Below, piece by piece: positions 25,744 to 33,343 of a DNA stretch of 51,088 bases (positions are counted from its first letter, which is position 1; every line of letters starts with the position of its first letter). Below the pieces are notes generated by a model. The model searched no databases. It was not told the DNA's origin and saw only the letters and a list, made by a program, of their open reading frames with translations. Origin of the DNA: Candidatus Yonathbacteria bacterium RIFCSPLOWO2_01_FULL_43_27 (GTDB lineage: Bacteria; Patescibacteriota; Minisyncoccia; Phycocordibacterales; UBA1550); contig MHUV01000006.1 of assembly GCA_001823545.1 (NCBI GenBank), positions 91,437-142,524 of the forward strand, written 5' to 3'. A program made the position numbers and the translations under genes.

Positions 25744-27543
25744 TTATTCTCCTCCTTTTACCATTTTCAAAAATACCTCGTGAGGAATATCTACACTCCC
25801 CTGTGCTTTAAGTTTCTTCTTGCCACGCTTCTGTTTTTCCCATAGTTTCTTTTTACGTGAAATATCACCACCATACAAATACCCCGTCACGTCTTTCTTC
25901 ATTGCTGAAATAGTGCGCGACGAAATAATACGTCCCAATGCCTGTCCTTGAATTTTAACCGTAAAAAGTTGTTTCGGTAAAATACCGTGAAGTTTTTCTA
26001 CCATTTCTTCTGCTTCTTTTTCCACACGACGTCGTGAGACAACTTTCGAAAACGCAGGAACAATTTCCTCGGCAACAAGAATATCAAGACGCACCACATC
26101 TGCCGAACGCATACCCATAATCTCGTACGCGAGGGACGCAAACCCCGACGAGACGCTCTTTAAATTATCAAAGAAATTTCGCATAAGCTCGCGAAGGGGC
26201 ATTTCGATCTCGATGGTCGTACGATTGTCACCAAAGAGCTCCATATGCCCCACCACTGCCTCGTGATCATACAATAGCGTCATAATAGGGCTCACATAAT
26301 CAGGAGGTGTAATAATAGTCACCTTTGCCCATGATTCGAAAACTTTTGTCACTACTCCATAGTCAGGGAAAAGATGTGGCGAATACACAATATCGCGTTT
26401 ACCATTTTTAACCTCAACTTCATACGTGATAGACGGGGTCGTTACAATAAGCTCAAGGTTAAATTCTCGACGTAAACGCTCGGTAACAATCTCCATATGA
26501 AGCATGCCGAGAAAACCACAACGAAACCCCTTACCGAGCACTCCTGACTGTTCTTCTTCAAACGAAAGCGAGGAGTCTGAAAGACGCAAAATCTCAAGTG
26601 ACTGCTTGAGGAGCGTGAAATCGTCCGCACTTTCCGGATACACCGAAGCCCATACCACTGGTCGTGGTTTCATATATCCAGAAAGCGCTGGAAGCTTGCT
26701 TCTCTGTTCAAGAATGGTATCTCCCACCGAAGCGATCCCCGGTTTTTTCACTCCTGTTAAAATATATCCAATCTCACCTGCCGATATTTCATTCGTATCT
26801 GTCATATCAGGATGAAAGATTCCCACCCCAAGCGCGCCAAATTTTTCATCAGCTTGCGCAAAAGTAAGTGCATCATTTTTTGAAACACTTCCATCAAGTA
26901 CGCGAACATACACAATTACCCCCTTGTGGCTTGAATAGCCAAAATCAAACACGAGTGCCCGAAAAGGACCAGCTCCCCCATTATCAGAAACCGGCGCGGG
27001 AACCTGCTCAATAATTGCCGAAAGGATCTCGGGAACCCCCTGCCCTGTTTTACCCGACACCTCGAGTACCTCGCTTGAAGAAATATTTAACAACTTTGCA
27101 ACCTCCTCCTTCACTTCATCAGTGCGCGCAATAGGAGAATCTACTTTTGAAACTGCAGGAATAATAACGAGTCCCGCTTCACGTGCCATCGCGAGCACGG
27201 AAAGTGTCTGCGCCTGCACTCCTTGCGTTGCATCCACAAGAAGGATAGCTCCCTCCACCGCTTTCATTGCACGCGATACTTCGTACGAAAAATCGATGTG
27301 TCCTGGAGTATCAATAAGATTGAGAACATAGCGTGTTCCGTGATACTCGTGCTCCATGCGAACCGGCTGCATCTTGATAGTAATGCCTCGCTCACGCTCG
27401 AGCTCCATAGAGTCCAGCACTTGCTCCTTCATCTTGCGCACCTCTACCGTATGCGTTACTTCAAGCATACGATCGGCAAGTGTTGATTTACCGTGGTCGA
27501 TATGAGCGATAATAGAAAAATTGCGAATGTGTTTGAGGTCCAT
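25744..27543 (-). CDS. lepA: translation elongation factor 4 (LepA)
   Basis: About 599 aa from the ATG at 27543; the frame is open 57 codons further but LepA proteins begin close to this point (LKHIRNFSIIAHIDHGKST). G1 AHIDHGKST, G2 RERGITIK, G3 DTPGHIDF and the LepA-specific C-terminal domain (residues about 490-595) are present. The G4 element reads PAVSKVDSP, with Ser in place of the usual Asn of NKxD. EF4 back-translocates or remodels stalled ribosomes. It is a single gene ending in a terminator. Confidence 0.95.
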   Translation of the reverse strand: MDLKHIRNFSIIAHIDHGKSTLADRMLEVTHTVEVRKMKEQVLDSMELERERGITIKMQPVRMEHEYHGTRYVLNLIDTPGHIDFSYEVSRAMKAVEGAILLVDATQGVQAQTLSVLAMAREAGLVIIPAVSKVDSPIARTDEVKEEVAKLLNISSSEVLEVSGKTGQGVPEILSAIIEQVPAPVSDNGGAGPFRALVFDFGYSSHKGVIVYVRVLDGSVSKNDALTFAQADEKFGALGVGIFHPDMTDTNEISAGEIGYILTGVKKPGIASVGDTILEQRSKLPALSGYMKPRPVVWASVYPESADDFTLLKQSLEILRLSDSSLSFEEEQSGVLGKGFRCGFLGMLHMEIVTERLRREFNLELIVTTPSITYEVEVKNGKRDIVYSPHLFPDYGVVTKVFESWAKVTIITPPDYVSPIMTLLYDHEAVVGHMELFGDNRTTIEIEMPLRELMRNFFDNLKSVSSGFASLAYEIMGMRSADVVRLDILVAEEIVPAFSKVVSRRRVEKEAEEMVEKLHGILPKQLFTVKIQGQALGRIISSRTISAMKKDVTGYLYGGDISRKKKLWEKQKRGKKKLKAQGSVDIPHEVFLKMVKGGE

Positions 27544-27651
27544 AACCCACCAACCATACCATAAAATATCAGATGTTGTAATGGTTGACGTTTTCCATAT
27601 TTTGTGATTAACTGATTCTAGAAAATTCAAATATATCAATGGAGGTATATT

Positions 27652-28146
27652 ATGAAAGAAGTGCTCGTTCCTGCCAAGATCTTTAATGAAGAAGTGGGTG
27701 TAAGGCGTCTGCAAGCAATACTTGCTAGCATTATCGCGAATTCAATAAAGGACAGAATTAACAAAGAAATTACTCGTTGTATCAACAATAAAAGTGATTC
27801 TCCTTGGGTACAGCAGAAGCTTCCTTCTCGCATAATGCTGTCACTTTGTCGTTCGTCTGACGACAAGCTGTTACAAGGAAGCGAGGAAGAAGAGCTTGGT
27901 GAGCGCATAAACACTGCACTGTTCAGTAAAAAACACAGAGGCATAAACACTCCGATGGTTCTGTATTTCGAAATACTCGAAAGATATTTTCTCTTTAAGA
28001 GGTTACGGAATGCGGGACCGGAGCACAACGAAGACTGTATTATGATGGTCTTCTATGAGGCGGTACCGGAACAGCCAGATCTGCGCCTTCAGGAAATAAT
28101 GAGCAACGCTTTCAAGGGCGCAGGAGTATCTGTTATGGCAAAATGA
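27652..28146 (+). CDS. orphan protein, 164 aa, function unknown
   Basis: I do not recognise this protein. It is soluble and mostly helical in character, with no signal peptide, membrane segment or familiar motif. It starts at an ATG after the Shine-Dalgarno GGAGGT (seven bases), with a possible promoter (TTGACG near 27582) in front, and a weak hairpin with T run near 28165-28200 behind. Genes on both sides point away (lepA) or towards it (murJ), so it is a single unit. It belongs to the orphan set with strong ribosome binding sites. Confidence 0.7.
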   Translation: MKEVLVPAKIFNEEVGVRRLQAILASIIANSIKDRINKEITRCINNKSDSPWVQQKLPSRIMLSLCRSSDDKLLQGSEEEELGERINTALFSKKHRGINTPMVLYFEILERYFLFKRLRNAGPEHNEDCIMMVFYEAVPEQPDLRLQEIMSNAFKGAGVSVMAK

Positions 28147-28219
28147 GCATCGAAAAAGAAACGTAAAAACGGGTACGACGCACGCGCCATGCCCATTTTT
28201 TATCACATTCACCACAAAA

Positions 28220-29896
28220 CTATATCTCCTCCCGTTCAGGAACCACGACGCCAGATTTCCAGAACTTATTAAAGAGTGCGGCGCGAACTTCCTTGATATC
28301 CGTATTATTCATTAACTCAAGAATACACCACCACGCAAAAAGCCCCGCAACACCACCTGCAAGCCCCTGCAGAAAGATACCCCAGAATGTGTCGAGGTTG
28401 AGGTAAAGTCCAAACACTTCCAAAAATTCATACGCAACAATTCCTGCCATAAGAGCAGAAAACAAACCCTGAATGAGTGTTTTCTTGAGCGGTGAAAGAA
28501 TTGACCCAAAGCGTTTACGGAAAAGATAGACAAGAAGAAGGGTATTAAAAAACATACCAATAGAATATGCGAGCGGGAGCATCAATACTTCGGCGCCAGA
28601 CAAACTCTCTACGCGAAAAAGAGCAGTAATAAAATCTTGAAGAAAAACCGAGTGCTCAAACCATACCAAAAGACCGTACCCGCCCAAAATAATGATTACC
28701 GCAGATAAGGTATTCGCAATGAGCGGGATTTTATTATCCCCCGTCGCATAGAACCCACGCACGAAGAGAAGTCCAAGTGACTGCATCACAATAGAGAGCG
28801 TAAAGAGTGCGAGAGTTGCTGCCGTTAATCTCGTTGCCGTCCAATCAAATGAACCTGAACCAAGGATTACGCGCACGATCTGCGCACGAAGCACAATCAA
28901 GAGTACGAGTGCCGGAAGTGACCAAAAAATAATTGATTTCGCCGCACGAATAATTTGTTCAATAAATTTACCCATTTCATCACTCGCAAAATGTCGCGAA
29001 AGTGCTGGAAACGCTGCCGTCGCATACGAAACGCCAATGAGCGCAAGGGGTACTGACTGAAGATTGAGCGCAAAATTAAACACGGTCACCGATCCTTCAC
29101 TCATTCTTGCCGCCAGGACCACCAATGCCGAAAGGGCAACCTGGTTCACCGAAAGTCCAATCGTACGAGGGAGCGAAACACGGATAACTTCCCCAATGTC
29201 AGAAAACGAAGGCCTGAGTGACGCCATCAATGAAAATCCATTGCGTGAACTCACAAAAAAGTGAACAAAGAAATGAAGGAATGCACCAAGCACCACGCCC
29301 CCCGCGAGTCCTACGAGCCCAAATGCCGGATAGAAAAATATTGCACCGACAATAATACCTAAATTGTACAGCACTGGCGCAATAGAAAGTGCGAGAAACT
29401 TATGGAGCATTTGTGTAACACTCCCCAAAAGATTTGAAAGACTAAATAAAATTGGTGAAAGGAGGAGGATGCGTGTAACGAGTACGAGTTCATTAAGTGC
29501 TTGCCCCTCAAACGAAGGGAATAAAAACGGCGTAAGCCATGGAATGGCAAAGAAGAGCCCCGCACTCACCACAAGGAGTACAAAGAAAAAGAATGTAAAC
29601 ACGCCATTCAAAAACTTTTGCGCATGTTCATCGCTCTCCATCGCATATTTTGTAAGGATAGGAATAATGACGAGCGCTGACATAAATGAACCCACAATAG
29701 CAAACACAAAATCGGGAATACGAAATGCTGCATAATAAATATCGAGCGTACCACTCGCGCCAAAGGAGTGTGCCAACAACCGGTCTCGAAACAATGCAAC
29801 AATTTGTGAAAGAAACGTGAAGAGGGCGATCAAGATTGCTGCTTCGTGGAGACCACGCCATTCACGATTGAGAAGTGAGAAAAGTTTTTTTACCAT
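28220..29896 (-). CDS. murJ: lipid II flippase MurJ
   Basis: About 558 aa from the ATG at 29896, which follows a TATACT box by 19 bases; the longest frame adds 16 residues that would overlap this box. The protein has about 14 membrane helices of the MOP superfamily; FLSQIVALFRDRLLAHSFGAS near the N-terminus and the internal RAAKSIIFWSLPA and FVRGFYATGDNKIPL segments are characteristic of MurJ/MviN. It flips lipid-linked peptidoglycan precursor across the membrane. Confidence 0.95.
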   Translation of the reverse strand: MVKKLFSLLNREWRGLHEAAILIALFTFLSQIVALFRDRLLAHSFGASGTLDIYYAAFRIPDFVFAIVGSFMSALVIIPILTKYAMESDEHAQKFLNGVFTFFFFVLLVVSAGLFFAIPWLTPFLFPSFEGQALNELVLVTRILLLSPILFSLSNLLGSVTQMLHKFLALSIAPVLYNLGIIVGAIFFYPAFGLVGLAGGVVLGAFLHFFVHFFVSSRNGFSLMASLRPSFSDIGEVIRVSLPRTIGLSVNQVALSALVVLAARMSEGSVTVFNFALNLQSVPLALIGVSYATAAFPALSRHFASDEMGKFIEQIIRAAKSIIFWSLPALVLLIVLRAQIVRVILGSGSFDWTATRLTAATLALFTLSIVMQSLGLLFVRGFYATGDNKIPLIANTLSAVIIILGGYGLLVWFEHSVFLQDFITALFRVESLSGAEVLMLPLAYSIGMFFNTLLLVYLFRKRFGSILSPLKKTLIQGLFSALMAGIVAYEFLEVFGLYLNLDTFWGIFLQGLAGGVAGLFAWWCILELMNNTDIKEVRAALFNKFWKSGVVVPEREEI

Positions 29897-29967
29897 ACTA
29901 CGAGAATATCTATAGAGTATACTCGCGAAACGAACCTCATGCAAACATATGTATTAGTGATTCTACT

Positions 29968-30015
29968 CCATCATCGACGTATAATATACTATAGTATATT
30001 ATACGTCGATGATGG
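29968..30015. repeat. perfect 48-bp palindrome
   Basis: Positions 29968-29991 are the exact reverse complement of 29992-30015, without a spacer. The centre TACTATAGTA equals that of the 40-bp palindrome at 18829-18868, while the outer arms differ. It lies between the murJ start region and the RNase P RNA terminator. Confidence 0.92.
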
Positions 30016-30081
30016 GAAAATGTTTAGAAATATATGAGAATTCTTATAAGTAGGTGAACTTACACTATATGTGTAGGACGA

Positions 30082-30110
30082 GAAAACCCGCGGGTTTTCC
30101 GCGGGTTTTC
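30082..30110 (-). terminator. terminator of the RNase P RNA gene
   Basis: On the minus strand GAAAACCCGCGG pairs with CCGCGGGTTTTC around a short A-rich loop, directly after the RNase P P1 3' strand. Confidence 0.85.
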
Positions 30111-30142
30111 ATATGGTCTGTATCGATAAGCCGAATTCTGTA

Positions 30143-30199
30143 CCCCCCACCAATTTTGTTTCCAAATAAAGAGCACTTGGAAACAAAATTGGTGGGGGG
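30143..30199. repeat. element A: non-coding inverted repeat inside rnpB
   Basis: A perfect 23-bp inverted repeat (30143-30165 with 30177-30199) around an 11-base loop, starting CCCCCCACCAATTTTG. It lies between the ATGGTCATCG and ACAGAATTCGGC pieces of RNase P RNA, where other bacteria have a short hairpin loop. The first 15 bases equal the ends of the GIY-YIG element 50 bp away. Confidence 0.95.
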
Positions 30200-30249
30200 C
30201 GATGACCATTTATCTAGGTGATGAGTTACCCCATCACTCAAGCGGCACT

Positions 30250-30533
30250 CCCCCCACCAATTTTATGCACTAAATCAATCCAATTCGCTTTTTGATCTGA
30301 TAGTATGATTGACCAAACTTTTTTATTGATCTTTCTCTCACTATCGCCAATTGCGAAGTTTCATATGCTTCATAGTAGATAAGTTTAAAAGGACGTCTTG
30401 CCTTGGTTGAGATGGACTTGCCGTCGTTATGTTCCTTAAATCTTTTTTTGAGATCTTCGGTTTGGCCAACATACAAGTCGTCATCTTTTAAACTTTTCAA
30501 AATGTAAACATAATGCATAAAATTGGTGGGGGG
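30250..30533 (-). mobile_element. element B: GIY-YIG gene bounded by 20-bp inverted repeats, inside rnpB
   Basis: The ends are CCCCCCACCAATTTTATGCA (30250-30269) and its exact reverse complement (30514-30533). The 284 bp between and including them are almost completely filled by an 82-codon GIY-YIG endonuclease gene whose ATG lies inside one repeat and whose stop abuts the other. It interrupts RNase P RNA in a variable region after GCAAGGCC. No clear target-site duplication is visible. No group I or II intron features are seen. Confidence 0.85.
30270..30518 (-). CDS. GIY-YIG endonuclease family protein (82 aa)
   Basis: The start at 30518 (MHYVYILKS) is chosen because the GIY-YIG domain begins here; 26 further upstream codons are only open sequence through the inverted repeat and rnpB. 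Domain motifs: YVYILKS (the GIY strand), DLYVGQTEDLKKRFKEHN (the YIG strand and catalytic Arg helix), and the conserved Glu in AIVRERSIKKF. It is the short YhbQ-like form common in CPR genomes, without a separate DNA-binding domain. It is transcribed in the same direction as rnpB, so the ribozyme transcript contains it. Its likely role is DNA nicking or cleavage linked to spread of the element; this is inference. Confidence 0.9.
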   Translation of the reverse strand: MHYVYILKSLKDDDLYVGQTEDLKKRFKEHNDGKSISTKARRPFKLIYYEAYETSQLAIVRERSIKKFGQSYYQIKKRIGLI

Positions 30534-30693
30534 CACGGCCTTGCATTCAGATAAGGATTTAGCCGTTTCACTCCCTGCATCACTGCAAGGACTCATCTGT
30601 AGAAAAATCTACAGATGCCCTCCACTTTCGCTCGGGGCGTCTCTGCTCGCACCTCTCGGATTACTCCGGACGGGTGTTACCCGCTACCCTTCT

Positions 30694-30828
30694 CCCCGCA
30701 CCTACTTTGCTATCGTTGTCTTTGTGCCAATATATTATCAACACAACCTTTTAGAATTGAACCTACGCAACTTCGTTAATATCACTAAACGAAACAACGC
30801 TGGGCACAATAGCAAAGTAGGTGCGGGG
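30694..30828. repeat. third inverted-repeat insert in rnpB
   Basis: Twenty-base arms starting CCCCGCACCTACTTTG (30694-30713) match perfectly with 30809-30828. The 95-base interior has no open frame of note but can form its own hairpins. It lies between the P4 5' strand and the P7/P8 region, where type A RNAs have only a few bases. The arm agrees with the other elements at most positions (consensus about CCCCSCACCWAYTTT). Confidence 0.75.
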
Positions 30829-30936
30829 GAATGTTCGGACTTTCCTCCCTTGTTTTCACAAGGGCAGTCACCTAATACAGGCACATACTATTATAGCACA
30901 TTTTTGACAAAAATGGAAGGGTTATGCATTTAGACC

Positions 30937-30973
30937 AGAAAACCCAATCACCGTATCAATAATTGGGTTTTCT
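30937..30973. terminator. terminator of the TrbL-like gene
   Basis: AGAAAACCCAAT and ATTGGGTTTTCT pair around a 13-base loop; it ends the leftward gene just upstream of the rnpB promoter. Confidence 0.8.
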
Positions 30974-30991
30974 GTAATCTAACTTAGACCC

Positions 30992-33208
30992 TTACTCTTT
31001 TTTCCCTTCTTCAGGTTTTTCTTCTTTTGATTCCTTTGCCTCTTTTTCCTCCATCGACTTCCTAAGATCTTTCATGAATTTTTCCTGCTTCTTCTTTTCT
31101 TTATCATCACCTTTTCGTACTTTCTTTATAACGCTTGCGCGATCCTCCTTTGACAAGTAATATTTAGTTGAAGAGAATACTGAGTTCATCGAATTTTCTG
31201 CAGAAAATCCACGACGTTGTCTATTTTCTTGATCCTCCCATACCTCGACAGCCTTTTCTGTTTCTTCAATGATTTCTTTTGTTTCTTTGTATTTTTTTAC
31301 AGCCCAGTCACGTTCATCTTTTGCTTCATTAAGCTTAATATTTTCTACAGTCTTTTCGTAAGCATTTTTTGCATCAATAAGTTTTTGCTCTTCCTTATCT
31401 AAATCTTCTTTTGCTTTTTTGATTTCTTCTTCTGTGTTAGTAATTTCTTCTTGTAAACTGCTCTGTAATTCTGGAATTTTTGTTTCTGCCTGCCTTTTTT
31501 TCAAGTCATCGATTTTCTTTACCAGACTACCTTCCGCTGACTTAAAACTACTTCGTGCGGTCTCAGTGTTATTCTTTATATTCTCATGTTCTTTCCACTC
31601 CTTTGTATTTTGTAGATTCTTTTCTGCTTCTTTGTGTGCGCTTTCTGTTCTAAATTGCGCTTTTGTATGTGCTTCTTCCTGCTCTTTTGCTTCTCGATAT
31701 CTTGAATCCATTCTTGCTGCCTCATTTTCTTTTTCGGTGCTCGTAACCTTCATTTTCTCAGCTTCTGCCTTTGCATCCTTTTCAGCTTTCTCCAGTGCTG
31801 CCTTATACCCACCCTTACCCTCAGCCTTACCGAGATCAATCTTCACATCAAATGCACTTTTTGCATTCTTTGTCGCCCATTTTACGGTGTCGGCGTTGCG
31901 TACATCAAAAGAACTATTGTGCGCCTTATCAGTAAGACTCTGCAATGTGCGTCCTGTAAAACGAGCGAGGGCACTGTTAGGGTTACTACTCATTTGTTTA
32001 AATTTACCTGAATCCGATAGTTTGCCCGCACGCGAACCTACCGAAGTACGAAGTAGTGCTGCGCCACCACCAAGTGCCATCCCCATCGGGAAACTACTCA
32101 TTATTTTACCCAAGGCATCAGCTCCAATACCTCCAAATTTCCCCGACATATCTTTTGCAACTCCCAACGCTCTCTGAAGTGCGTAGACAACCATGACCGT
32201 CATAACTATGGGAATTACGATAGCATCAAAATAAGTCTCGCTTACATTACCACCATTTCCAAGAACTGTTTTTAGTCCTGTTATTGCTTTCAGAATAAAA
32301 TAAATAAGGATCAAAAAAACAGGTGCAACAAAAGCTTGATTGATGAGTGTGTTGGTCCACCATCCCCAAATATTACCCTTAGGAAGAGTCATTGAAATTA
32401 ACGCAAAGGGTGAAATTGCCATGAGGAACCAAAATGCTATCAAACGACCAACGAACAGCAGTGAGGCTCTTATAAAAATAAATGCGGCATATGCACACAC
32501 CACAGCAGCTACGATAAAAATAGTTACTGCGGCTCCTCTATTATTAGCACTCAGTGTTGCGAATTGTTGTGGGTTAAGCGCATTTACCAGTGTCGCTGAA
32601 ATGGTGCGCTCTTTAACATCCCCCATAGCGGTGCTCTTATGCGGTCTGTCTATCCCATCCACTTTAGTTGCCCCCATGCCTTCATATACTCCCACGGCAA
32701 GAATGTTCCCTGCATCAATAACCACCTTGGTAAAAAACATACTAAAGTTAACCAAAAGCGCAACGATGACAACCTTGATTATAGTTTGTTGCCATTTCCC
32801 CATACCAAAAATAGTCTGTACTCCTGTATATAAAAGAATAAAGATAAATATCATATTGGAAAAATCACGAATAATTTTCCAAAGTTCACTCACAAATGAT
32901 TGGTTGATGAATGTATGATCAATACTAAGTGACAAAACAAAATCAAAGATGTACCCACTAAGTGCCAACAGCCCCATCGCCGGTATGTACAAAAGATAGT
33001 AGGTTAATTGTGGAACAATACAACTGACTTTAAGATCACTAAAAATTCCTCCACACTCTACAAGATCAAGTGCGTTTGACTTCGCAAATGCTTGCTGTTC
33101 GAGTGCCGTTTCTCCGACTGCATGAACGAATGTTGGCAACACTACTACACTTGAAACGATAATAATGCTGAAAATAATTGCAAAAAATTTTGCGGAGGTA
33201 AAACGCAT
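30992..33208 (-). CDS. TrbL/VirB6-like polytopic membrane protein with long coiled-coil tail
   Basis: About 738 aa from the ATG at 33208; the longest frame adds 19 residues. A signal-like helix (residues about 8-28) is followed by a Cys-containing exported loop and about seven membrane helices to residue ~365, including ISFSNMIFIFILLYTG-like and FMLAISPFALI-like helices typical of TrbL/VirB6 channel proteins of type IV secretion. Residues about 370-738 are very rich in Lys/Glu, strongly coiled-coil, and end EEKPEEGKKE. Such proteins are frequent in Parcubacteria, where DNA uptake or pili have been suggested. It is read separately from the gene behind it because of the terminator at 33313-33342. 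Confidence 0.75.
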   Translation of the reverse strand: MRFTSAKFFAIIFSIIIVSSVVVLPTFVHAVGETALEQQAFAKSNALDLVECGGIFSDLKVSCIVPQLTYYLLYIPAMGLLALSGYIFDFVLSLSIDHTFINQSFVSELWKIIRDFSNMIFIFILLYTGVQTIFGMGKWQQTIIKVVIVALLVNFSMFFTKVVIDAGNILAVGVYEGMGATKVDGIDRPHKSTAMGDVKERTISATLVNALNPQQFATLSANNRGAAVTIFIVAAVVCAYAAFIFIRASLLFVGRLIAFWFLMAISPFALISMTLPKGNIWGWWTNTLINQAFVAPVFLILIYFILKAITGLKTVLGNGGNVSETYFDAIVIPIVMTVMVVYALQRALGVAKDMSGKFGGIGADALGKIMSSFPMGMALGGGAALLRTSVGSRAGKLSDSGKFKQMSSNPNSALARFTGRTLQSLTDKAHNSSFDVRNADTVKWATKNAKSAFDVKIDLGKAEGKGGYKAALEKAEKDAKAEAEKMKVTSTEKENEAARMDSRYREAKEQEEAHTKAQFRTESAHKEAEKNLQNTKEWKEHENIKNNTETARSSFKSAEGSLVKKIDDLKKRQAETKIPELQSSLQEEITNTEEEIKKAKEDLDKEEQKLIDAKNAYEKTVENIKLNEAKDERDWAVKKYKETKEIIEETEKAVEVWEDQENRQRRGFSAENSMNSVFSSTKYYLSKEDRASVIKKVRKGDDKEKKKQEKFMKDLRKSMEEKEAKESKEEKPEEGKKE

Positions 33209-33312
33209 AAAAAAAAGATGTATGAGCAAAAAATATCTTACCCTTAGTGTATCATATTTTACCAAGAAAAGGTGTGGATTTCTCAGTTTTTTAATACAAT
33301 TGCTTACATGAG

Positions 33313-33342
33313 AAAAAAGGCGACGTAGTGTGTCGCCTTTTT
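33313..33342 (-). terminator. terminator of the EF-hand protein gene
   Basis: AAAAAAGGCGAC and GTCGCCTTTTTT pair around a short loop with T tracts. Confidence 0.92.
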
Positions 33343-33343
33343 T

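Larger units (their letters stand above)
30116..30884 (-). ncRNA. rnpB: RNase P RNA (type A-like) with three inverted-repeat inserts
   Basis: Conserved pieces on the minus strand in order: P1 5' strand CTGTAT; the P4 core GAGGAAAGTCCGAACA (about 30830-30845); P8/P9-like GCGGGTAACACCCG and CGGAGTAATCCG; GAGCAGAGACG; GAAACGGCTAAATCC; GCTTGAGTGATGGGG then CCTAGATAAATGGTC (P18 region); and the 3' end GAATTCGGCTTATCG with P1 3' strand ATACAG. These match bacterial RNase P RNA, the ribozyme that trims tRNA 5' ends. A -10 TATAAT lies at 30890-30895. At about 770 nt the gene is much longer than usual because of inserts at 30143-30199, 30250-30533 and 30694-30828. All three appear to sit in variable, peripheral positions, so the ribozyme may still fold. 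Confidence 0.93.

Noticed and set aside
27544-27714. 57-codon extension of LepA
   Set aside because: LepA proteins start at the MDLKHIRNFSIIAH region; the extension overlaps the leader of the divergent orphan gene.
30250-30533. Target-site duplication flanking the GIY-YIG element
   Set aside because: Flanks share at most CAC on both sides, which is too short to call; the other inserts show none.
30116-30884. Group I or group II intron in rnpB
   Set aside because: No catalytic core motifs, no domain V, no plausible splice junctions; the insert ends are simple inverted repeats.
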